64,000 bases of DNA from Ornithodoros turicata (taxonomy: Eukaryota > Arthropoda > Arachnida > Ixodida > Argasidae), in assembly GCF_037126465.1 (NCBI RefSeq), contig NC_088201.1, forward strand, positions 191,668,031-191,732,030, read 5' to 3'. Shown here one piece after another: positions 44,399 through 53,945 of the stretch. Within the stretch, counting starts at the first letter, position 1. Each line of letters starts with the position of its first letter. Under the pieces are notes generated by a model. It was not told the origin of the DNA, searched no databases, and saw nothing but the letters and a program-made list of their open reading frames with translations. The position numbers and the translations under genes were made by a program.

Positions 44399-44582
44399 TT
44401 CTTGTCGTCATGTACAAGTCATCCCATGGTGTTAGCTAGAAATTAGTGTAATGTTTTATTCAACGTCGATGACATCATTGTCATATGCGACATCGCAAAA
44501 AGGCGCGAAAGACGGAAGGCGGGGTGGACAAAGTACAGACGACACCGTCGCAATGCGAGGAGGAGGAGAGCGGTGTAGCGAC

Positions 44583-44589
44583 TATAAAA
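44583..44589 (+). promoter_or_regulatory. TATA box of the polymerase gene
   Basis: TATAAAA is followed 25-30 bp later by the likely transcription start. Downstream, GTAAGT at about 44672 pairs with TTTTTCAG at about 44727, and GTGAGT at about 44823 pairs with GACCGCAG ending 44873. This suggests a leader with two short introns before the polymerase frame. Confidence 0.5.
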
Positions 44590-44916
44590 GGTGTGCTGGT
44601 TCTACGACGATTGACAGGAAGCCCACGAGGGGCATCCATCCACGACACGAGGCATTTCGTGGACCAAAATGTAAGTTGACCGTCTCTGCTGTGAGAGTGT
44701 ATTCTATGTATGACATTGTTTTTCAGGAACCAATAGCCGCTGTCACCGCATGACACTGAACACAGAAACTCATCCCATCCTCTCTGATCATCAATCTCAA
44801 GCATTCCTCAACTGAAGGGAAAAGTGAGTATTGTTTCGTGAGGGGGAATCTCGTACTGATTTTGTTTGACCGCAGTGCCGCGCTGTCTCGTATGTCAGTA
44901 CGACCCCATCGATGCC

Positions 44917-47900
44917 ATGCTAGTGGCCGTAGAAAGAGAGCACGAAGCTAGAATAGAGAATCTCGGTAATAGCCCAGTCGTCCTTTCAGATGACGACGAC
45001 GACGACGACAGAGACAGTAGTCCGCCTTTCGTAATACCTGAAACGGACGACGACGAACCCCTAGATGGACATGACAATGCAGACGAATTGCTCATGTGGG
45101 AAGGGGATCAGTCGTATGCAGATTTCATTCCTCTGTCTGGTAGGGTTCGAGATGAATCACCAGATGCAAGCCCAGAATTTCGAAACGAAGCTGAGCCTGT
45201 CCAGGGTCGTAGAATCGTTGAGTTACGAGAACACGTCGTAGACAATCATCCCTCCGTCACGGAGAGACGATTCCTTCCTTTCTTTGTCACAGATGAGGCA
45301 TTTGATGGAACGGCTACTAGGTACACGCTTCTCTGTTCCCCGCACGACGACAACGTCGACGATTTGCGACTCTATCTACCCAGCATAGCTCCAGTAATCA
45401 CGCGCGTCCTCGAAGCTTATCCCATGCCTTTCAAATTTTGTCTGTGCTCGAAGGCGCTCATGGTTAAGGACGGAGCCGACGGGTTGACTTCGCATCTCCT
45501 TCACGTGAACCTTCACATGAGAGTGGTTCATAACCGCCAAGAAATCGAAGGCGCGATAAATGCTGCTATCGCAGAATCCTCGCAACGTGTAGAAAACTAT
45601 GCGAGAGAAGGGTCTGGTTTCACCTCGAACGACGTCCAATGTGTCGACTTAAAACTAACGCGTTTGAAACCGAAGCGGATTGGGTGCACGATCGAGCTTC
45701 CCGAAATGTTGAAGAAAAAAACAAAGACTCTCACAAACGTCAATCTTCCACCGAATCACGAAAACGAGTGTTTCAAGTACAGCGTGCTGGCACTCTTGCA
45801 TCCGTTGAGAAACAAACCAAACGATTATGTCAGATACCACAAATACATGAATCCTTCGAATCCGGAGACGCGCGTAACGTACTGGCCACCCTGTTTCCCA
45901 GTCACTTACGAAGACATTTCCCTGTGGGAGAGAAAAAACAAAATCTCCGTGTACATCTACGTGTTCGACGAGCAGACGAGTTCGATAACAACAGGACGGG
46001 TTCCCTGCACGCTCTATCAGGATAAAGTCCACCTGCTCGAGGTTAGGGAGCATTTCTATGGAATCAGAAAATTTAGCACTTTCATGGGACGAAGTGACTA
46101 TTGTGAGAAATGCACGAGCGGTTATAGGACGAGAGGGGCGTTGGAGCAGCACGAACGTTTGTGTCGAGACGTAAACGAAGTAATTCTCGAAATGCCAAAA
46201 GCGGGGGAGAGCGTCTCCTTCACCAAGATACAGTACATGCATCCCTATCCCTATTTCGCGGTGTTGGACTCGGAAAGCATACTGGAAAAGGACGCGCTCG
46301 TGAAGGACGCCTCGAGTGTGCACAGGATGAGCTCGTATAGCATCGTGCTAGTGAGAAGTTGCGATGGGAAAATAATGGACGTAGATGGCTATTTGGGACC
46401 CAACGCGGCAGAAAAATGCTTGCTCTCGCTCAAGCGATTTAGCGAACAAATCGATAGGCTGAACCGTCTTCCCTCACCGTTGGTCATGAGTATGGAAGAC
46501 CACTTTCGGCACGCGAGCGCTACGCACTGCGAATTTTGCGGGTGCGAATTTAACCGACATACGCGGAAGGTGTCACATCACGACCACACCCGTTTCGTAG
46601 ACCCCGGTTCCTCGAATTTTGTTGCGACGCTGTGTGATACGTGTAACCTTACGTGTCGCAACACCAAAGAACTCGTCGTGTGCGTGCACGACCTGCAGTA
46701 CGATTTGAGCTCCCTTCTCCGCCATATGCACGTTCTAAATATGGGAGAACCGTGGATCTTAGCGCCTACCACAGAAAAAATACGAGGCTTCAATATTGGC
46801 GAGCTCCATTTCCGCGATACCACGCAGGTTTTCAACCTCTCGTTGTCTCACCTGGTAGAAACGCTCCTCTCCAGCGGTGGCGAGAGTGCGTTTCATTGTA
46901 CCCGTCAAATGTTTGGTGACCGTTTCCGACGGCTTCTCAAAAAGGGAATTTACCCGTACACCTTCGTCGACAGTTTCGAAGTGTACAATTTGCCCGCACT
47001 ACCGCCAAAGGAAGCTTTCAAAAGATGACCTGAACGATGAAGAGATCACGGACGAGGACTATCAGTACGCCCTCGAGATTTTCGAATTGTTCAAATGCAA
47101 GGACCTAGGAGATTACACGCGTCTCTACGTCACGCTCGACACCTGTCAGCTGTGCGTCATCGTGCTGTATTTCAGAAAGATTGCGCTAGAGACGGATGGG
47201 ATAGATATCTTACGCACCGTGTCCCTCGCCAGTTACGCGTGGAGTAGCGCTTTGAAGCTCACCAATGTCAAACTCGAGCTCATAAGCGACCAAGAGATGT
47301 ACGAAACGATCGAGAAGGGAATCAGGGGAGGCATTTGTAACAGCTTCCACAGATACTGTCGGGCTAATCACGAGGGGTGCGACGATTACGATCCCCAGCA
47401 AGAAAAGACTTTTATCCAGTACCTCGACGCGATGACTTTTCATCTCCCAACAGGGGGCTTTGAGTGGGTCGATCCTTCGAGGTGGAGCGAGATCGATTTT
47501 CTCAACATTCCTCACGATTCGGAAGTGGGTTACGTCTACGTAGTAGACTTATCGTACTCCGAAGAACTGCACGCGCTCACCAGGGATTTTCCCCTGGCAC
47601 CCGAACACAGGTGCGTGGACGAGAACGAACTCTCCCCCTACCAACGCCACCTGAAAGATGCGTTGTCGCTGAACGCCCCTCCCACCAAGAAACTCTTGCT
47701 GACGTGCTACGACAAAGAACGTTACGTCGTTCATTATGCATTGCTCGCTCTGTACGTGAGGTTGGGCATGAAAATAAAACGTGTTCACAGCATCCTCTCG
47801 TTCCGCCAAGACAACTTTTTGCGAACCTTCGTGCAGAGGAACGTCGCGTTGAGGAATGCCGCGTCCACGAAATTCGAGCGACTTCTGTACAAAACCATGT

Positions 47901-48700
47901 CGAATAGTACGTTCGGTAAGACGATACAAAATGTGAGACGGATGAAAAGGTACGCTATAGCCTACGACAAAGAAACCGCGCTCAGAAAAGCTAGCTCCGT
48001 CGACTGTCAGCATTTTCTCATTCTGAGTGACAAGTGCATCTTGTACGAGATGAAACAGCGCCGCATCAAATGCACGCACCCCCTTTACGTGGGCTTCGCC
48101 ATTCTAGAAATATCCAAAGTCCGAATGTACAGCTTCATCTACGAGTCGCTCTTTTCTCGCTTGACATGTCCAGTGCAATTGATCTATAGCGACACGGACA
48201 GCATAATTTTTTCTCTCACGTGTGAAAGCCTGGAAGAGCAGCTGATGAAGATTGAGAGTGAGTTAGACCTGTCTTCCTATCCGCCAGACCAACCGCTTTT
48301 CAACGACGAGCACGCGAACCAGATGGGGTACTTCAAAGACGAGACGGGGGGCGGAGTTATTCAGGAAGTCGTAGCCATCCGAGCGAAAATGTACAGCATT
48401 TTCTTGGCTGGGTCGCACAAACAGATCGCGAGAGCGAAAGGAGTTAAGAAGGACGTGGTGAGGAAACATTTATTGCACGAAGTGTACCGAGATTCTCTGT
48501 TCAATGAAAAGGCGGTCTCTCAGAAGCAGTGCACCATCCAGAGTATAAAGCAAACGATGTACACCATTTCGAGACTCAAGAAGAGCTTGGTCCCCTACGA
48601 TGACAAGCGCTATCTCGTGGATGCCGTACACTCCTTCCCTTATGGGAGCTGCGAATACGGTAAGCTTTGTTATGTTTTGACGCGTATAGGATTACGATAG
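44917..48700 (+). pseudogene. Polinton protein-primed family B DNA polymerase, frameshifted, motif A disrupted
   Basis: First in-frame ATG is 44917. The N-terminus has an acidic run (DDDDDDD). The exonuclease motif I (FAVLDSES) is at about 46255. An HNH/endonuclease-VII-like cysteine-histidine insert (CEFCGCEF, SHHDH, CDTCN) is at about 46530-46640. The frame shifts near 47015 and continues to 48700. Motif B (MSNSTFGKT) and motif C (YSDTDSII, about 48185) are intact. Motif A, at about 47423 (LDAMTFHLPTGGF), is about seven residues short of the family form and lacks its core. It would have replicated the element from its termini. This copy should be inactive. Confidence 0.9.
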
Positions 48701-48827
48701 TGCTCTCTCTTTGTACAGCAACGGAAAACCCGGAAGAGAGCCCGAGAGCGTCGTCGTCAGGCATCGAGTAACCGCGGAACAAAGAGCTGCACGCGCATGT
48801 AATCGAGAATAAAAGTTCTAGTCGAGA

Positions 48828-48856
48828 CATGCTTCTCTCTCTCTCTCTCTCTCAGA
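48828..48856. repeat. (CT)n microsatellite
   Basis: TTCTCT followed by about twelve CT units, downstream of the polymerase gene. An AATAAA at about 48809 precedes it and may end the polymerase transcript. Confidence 0.85.
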
Positions 48857-49092
48857 CAGGAGAAGTACGGGTCATCGTGGCAGTGTGGTAGCGGAATGGG
48901 TGTACGAAAAGAATTACCATTCCGTCATCGTGCTGGTGCAGTGACCCGCGCAATGACGACGCTGCGATGAAGATACCCCATATCCTTTCTCTTGAGGCAA
49001 GTCAGGGAGGGTGCAGGCATCTATCGACCAAGTCCTTTGTATGTATTCAATAAAGATGTTTCAGTGAAAGAACACACAGAGTCTCGTCAAAG

Positions 49093-49557
49093 TTATTCGG
49101 ACTGTTTAATGCGTTGCATGTCAATAACCAAGCGGTATTTCAATAAATCAGTGACAAAGTTGGCGATGTAGACTGCTTGCAAATGTCGCTGCTTCCATAG
49201 AGCGTGCTTAATATGAGCGATGGCACGAGCGAGAAGGTCCACGATGTCTGCAGCGATGTAGTTGAATTCTGCGTTGGACAAGCTCACAAATTCGCTCATT
49301 AGTCCCAGGGTTCCGTCCGGAACCGTTATGCAGACGTTCTTGTAACGGGCGTAAATTCGACGCACCATCTCCTGCAGCGGCCCCGGCGAGATCTCTCCTA
49401 TATTGCCAAAGCCTACCATGTCTATCACGTAGCGAAAAGCAGTGATGACGAGCTCGTTGCGGGGACTTTCGCCGTTGAAACATTCCTTCTCCACTTCTTC
49501 CCAAGAAGCGTGGGTGCGGGAACAATTTTGTAAAGAGTGGTAGCTGAACATCTTCAC
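49093..49557 (-). CDS. Polinton right-terminal protein, unknown
   Basis: 154 aa, ATG 49557, stop 49093, beginning only a few bases inside the right TIR and read inward. It is mostly helical: HASWEEVEKECFNGESPR, then FVSLSNAEFNYIAADIVDLL and AIAHIKHALWKQRHLQAVY. There are no transmembrane, zinc or nuclease motifs. The TATA box in the TIR (49595-49589) is 32 bp upstream. The open frame in an otherwise broken element is notable. No family is recognised. Confidence 0.55.
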   Translation of the reverse strand: MKMFSYHSLQNCSRTHASWEEVEKECFNGESPRNELVITAFRYVIDMVGFGNIGEISPGPLQEMVRRIYARYKNVCITVPDGTLGLMSEFVSLSNAEFNYIAADIVDLLARAIAHIKHALWKQRHLQAVYIANFVTDLLKYRLVIDMQRIKQSE

Positions 49558-49561
49558 GTAG

Positions 49562-50972
49562 TGATGACGCGAGCGCGGTGCGCGCTGCCTTTATAGAGAT
49601 AAACGCGCGCGCAAAGAAACGAGAGTAAAACCGGAACTGAAAAGCCACCCGTCGCCGCTAGGAGCGCGCGCGCAGCAGAGAGCCGAAACCGAAAACACCC
49701 GCGGCCGGCGCAGAGGGAGCTAGCAGCGCGCGCGCATGCGCGGACGGGTGGAGCAGAGGGCGCGCGCGCATCCATAGCTGCCGCTGCGCGTCGCCTCTCT
49801 CAGTTTCTCTCGGACCGTCGCGGAAGACGGACGTGCGCTCCGCGCGCTCGATCAGTTTCTGGCTGCCTCTCGTAGAGAGCAGACGTGTGTGTTCTCCGCG
49901 CTCGCTCAGTTTCTGCCTGGAAGTTGCCGCGGGGGAAAAGGTGAGTGATTTGACGCGCTCCTTTTCTCGTATGTTTGCCGTGTTTAGCGGTGACCGCGCT
50001 CGTGCTAAGCCTTTTCTCGCATGTTTAGACTTGTTTTGCGGTGTCCAAGCCTGTTGACGCATGTTTAGCGATGTGGTTTCCCGCCTTGTGTTAGCTGCGT
50101 AGTGTTGTGGTTAGGCCTAAGCGATCGTCCCCGTAAGCCTTTTTCCCCCGATGTGTACTGTTTTCTGTTTAGCAGTAGCGGTTAGACCTTTTCTCTCGCA
50201 TGCCTAGACTTGTTTTGCGGTGTCCAAGCCTGTTGACGCATGTTTAGCGATGTGTGGTTCCCGCCTGTTAGCTGCGTAGTGTTGAGGTTATGCCCAAGCG
50301 CGCTCCTTTTCTCGTATGTTTGCCGTGTTTAGCGGTGACCGCGCTCGTGTTAAGCCTTTTCTCGCATGTTTAGCGATGTGTGGTTCCCGCCTTGTGTTAG
50401 CTGCGTAGTGTTGTGGTTAGGCCTAAGCGATCGTCCCCCCCGTAAGCCTTTTTCCCCCGATGTGTACTGTTTTCTGTTTAGCAGTAGCGGTTAGACCTTT
50501 TCTCTCGCATGCCTAGACTTGTTTAGCAGTGCTGTCATTTTTACCTGCCGCTAGTATCTTGTTCTCTGTCTCTCTCCTCTAGAGCTATGATGGTGGCGCC
50601 ATCTGGTGTGATGCCTTGCAACTAAGTGGCCACCTGTCGTCGATCTCTGCAACTACCCGACGTCAACAAGCACTGGTCACCCCGGAGCCGTTTCTTCGCC
50701 GCGGCATCGTTGATTTTCGAATAAATTGTTTCTCTCCACTCTATTTCTAGCTTTTCATTTTATTTTCTACCTATTTTTTTTATTTTTATCAGCTCAAGTA
50801 GCCGGCAACTCACATCTTCATCTGGACGTGTCTTAGATGATCCCCAATTAGTGTGATGGCTCTCTGGAGGGTCCTGATTAATGTGGGGGGTCCCAATTAG
50901 CTCTAATTGCTAATTAATGGCGTCCAGGCGAAGATGTGACTTGCCGGCTTCTTGAGCTGATCCCATACTACT
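49562..50972 (-). repeat. Polinton right TIR (1411 bp) with internal duplication
   Basis: Reverse complement of the left TIR, but longer by about 350 bp. The extra length is a tandem duplication: the segment with TGTTTAGCGATGTG, GCGATCGTCCCC and CGATGTGTACTG occurs at about 50055-50215 and again at 50365-50525, and only once in the left TIR. Confidence 0.9.
49589..49595 (-). promoter_or_regulatory. TATA box in the right TIR
   Basis: Mirror copy of the left-TIR TATAAAG, facing inward and 32 bp upstream of the ATG at 49557. Confidence 0.6.
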
Positions 50973-50978
50973 CACAGC
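50973..50978. repeat. Polinton target-site duplication, right (CACAGC)
   Basis: Exact match to 36868-36873. Confidence 0.95.
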
Positions 50979-51967
50979 CTTGTTTCGATCAAGTGTGAGT
51001 GCCTTGCGACGAAATTCGGTTAGGAGGGAGTCTGGATAGTCCCTTTGGGCAAGTGTGCTGCAGAGTTCAAGCTTCTCGCCATTATCTGTGTCGGCTGAAC
51101 AAATTCTGCACAGTCTTACACTCCGCCCATTAGGAATTCCAGCCTTACAGTGACGCGGGTGGTGGCTTTAGAAAGTTAAGGTATTGTTGTTTCTCAGTTG
51201 TCTTTTTGAACAGGGTTGTGGTGAGGTTGCCGTTGTCTAGTGATGTCGAGAAAGTTGACTGAGTGAGTTGAGTGTTGGGATATAGTGCTATGCGCGGTGC
51301 TCAGTAGATCTACAAATTTTTCAAATTCATGTTCCCCGTGTTCCCATATTATAAGTATATCATCCATGTATCGAAGGTACATAGTGGGTTTTAATAGTGG
51401 GCACTAAGAAGTTTGTTCTCTAGGAACCCCATGAAGATATTTGCGTACGTGGGTGCAACTGGTGTGTCCATAATTGTACCGTGTACTTGCAGGTAGTATT
51501 CCCTATTGAACTCGAAGTACTTTAGTTTAAAGACCAAGTCCATTAGAGTGAGGATGGTTTCCGTATCTTTTTTGGTGTTTGTTGTAGAAAGGGTATTGGC
51601 AGAGGGCCGTGATTCCGTGGTTGTGTAGGATATTAGTATACAGTGATGTCACATCTAGCGTGGCGAGTATTGTGTCCCTACCAAGCGTACGCGTGTTGTT
51701 TATATCTGATTATTCTGAGGAGGTGTGGTGTGTCTTGTGGTATTTCTACCCGTCTACATTAAAATACTTGAGATACTTAAACAATACTATTTGGGTGCTA
51801 TCAGACAGAATTCGAACAACACTTACGACATACTGACTAAATGGGTGGACAAAAGGTTGCGTCAGAACAGGATTGGATTTGTGTCGGCGGTGGAATTGAG
51901 AGCCCAATGTAATTCTTACCAGGCGGAGCAGGCTGATGAGATGGTGCTTTGTGCCAGGGATGAGCAC
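50979..51967 (-). pseudogene. Reverse transcriptase half of the Penelope-like element
   Basis: On the minus strand and in several frames: LATLDVTSLYTNILH (about 51655), MDTPVAPTYANIFMGFLENK (about 51470) and MYLRYMDDILIIWEHGEHEF (51382 onward). These are the RT palm motifs of Penelope-like elements, with YMDD as the catalytic pair. Frameshifts and a stop after the MGFLENK motif break it. The frame would have continued into the linker at 36870, now 14 kb away across the Polinton. Confidence 0.8.
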
Positions 51968-52945
51968 AGTGGTTTATCCAGAATCCCAAGCATGGAGGGG
52001 TGCTGAAAAAAGTTCGAGGGGAGGGGGGTCATTATTATAGTTACATCATTACCGACATGTGTCTACAGCTGAAAATGCAAGGGCACCCTCTGTAGGGGCC
52101 TGTGAAAGGCTTTGCGTATCCTGTTCACCGCGCAGACTGGTATAACGATTCTCTTGTTGTTGTTGGTTTTTTGTTTTGTTTTTTCAAGTTTGTGCAACAC
52201 CCATCTCACAAACTGTTGGTATGTAGTATATCTATTTCCTGTATGAGACACGCAAGCTTTGAACAAAGCTAAAGCTAGTAGGACGCCGAGTATTAATTCA
52301 GCTGCACTCTGTCTGAATAAGTGACGAACAATAACGAAAAGTTCAGAATATTTTTTTCTGTATTGAAACCAACCAGCATGATTGTGCATGAAACACGCTT
52401 CTTACTTATGAATATGAGCGCTAGGTTCGAAGTTCTAAATATGCTACTTTAAGGGCAGCTCCTTGCAGCATAAGCACTCGACTTCATTCGGCATTACTAT
52501 GCATGTCCCACACTCCGGCCCCTTTACATGGCGCCGTCAAACACGATATTCACACAAACTGTTCATGTGCTCCATCATGATAGATGCTGATCTAACAGTC
52601 TGTCGTTGGAACTTCCTCTTCATGCTGAAGTCGATTCGCGGCTCACCATTTCAAAAGCAAGGCCTCGAAACACTGCTGCACGTAGTAAGTCCCTCTCAGC
52701 TGCTGAAAGGTAGCTGAAAAGCTGACTTGTTGACTCCGCTGTGCTTCCACGTCCATATTGAAAAAGCACCCAGCAATACGGAAGTTGCGGAAACCAACCG
52801 AACTTCCAATGTGGGCTTTCCACCAATAAACGTCGCGGGCGTTTGACGTCATACACATGGGAAAACCACTACATAATAGCTAGAGTTTTGCGCTGATCGC
52901 ACGAGTTGAGGGCAGAAATCGAAACCGCTTTTCAGCTCCTTGCCA
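51968..52945. other. Unassigned sequence before block A'
   Basis: No gene or repeat family is recognised. Short open frames at 52060-52390 and 52640-52860 show no domain. Confidence 0.4.
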
Positions 52946-53945
52946 CAACCCGATTTCCTGTCCAAAACAGCTACGACTGCATCAATGTCACTTCATCCAT
53001 GAATTCCTTCATCAGTTACACGTGCGTGTTAGCACACCAAGTCGTTACACGTCTGAAAAATACCTGACGAAATCGGCAGAAGAAACATATGCTTTATTAT
53101 AGCTTGTCGTGATTATCCTTTTTATGCAGCACATCCCGCAACACCATACGGCTCCGTCGACACTCCATTTTCTCAAATAGCCTCGTCCCCAATGGTAGCC
53201 GAACCGCTGAAGCGTTATTTTCCTAGTATTCATAAGCTTAGTTATTTACGCCTGTAACTTAATTAAATTAATGAATAATTGAGAGATACATGCTAAATAC
53301 GACACAGAACTGCATAAAGACTCGTTATTCTGGAGTGTGAGCTTCTTAAACCTTCTTAAAACACTGATTTTCTCACGTAAAACCATGCTTAACACTGGAC
53401 TACGAAGACCCATTGTGATTTATTTTGACAGCGTGAATTTCAAAGGGTTGGATTTTGAATGGTGGATTTCTTAGCGTGGATTTCAAAAGTTTTATTATTA
53501 AGAGTGGGTGACAGGGTACACCCCCGTAGAAGTGTGCGGGGGGGGGGGGGCAGTACATAGCAAAAAACAAATCAGACAAACTCGCACAAAATCAAATCAC
53601 GCCACGCGCAATGAATATCATCAGCACGTTAAGAACACATAACCGACACTGCCGAAAAAAAAGTAGACGTGATTCATTGAACTGAAATGTAGGAGAGAAA
53701 TGAAGACACAGTGTCACACATGACAGCCTCATTAAGAAACGCCAACTTACCAATCTTCTCATACGAGTTACATCGAGTTACATCTTTTTTTTACACCTTA
53801 TTCACTTGTCTACCACGTTAGAAGGATGTCATTTTTTTTTTCGTCTAAACAACCTCCACCTTTTCGAAATAATGTAAGAGAGTGACGTTTACGGGGGCAC
53901 ATGTGGGATACAAGACTTCTTCCACTGCATCCTACCGTCAGCTGC

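Larger units (their letters stand above)
36874..50972. mobile_element. Complete Polinton/Maverick element, 14.1 kb
   Basis: Termini are AGTAGTATGGGATCAGCTC and its complement, with the AG/CT ends expected of Polintons and a perfect 6-bp TSD. It encodes a DDE integrase, a protein-primed family B polymerase, an A32-type packaging ATPase, a penton-like protein and part of a major capsid protein. No adenovirus-type protease is seen. Several genes are broken (ATPase, small basic protein, polymerase, capsid), so this copy could not move or make particles alone. It interrupts a Penelope-like element between RT and linker. Confidence 0.95.

Noticed and set aside
45655..46323. 222-codon minus-strand ORF opposite the polymerase
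   Set aside because: Antisense shadow of the polymerase coding frame with no domain of its own.
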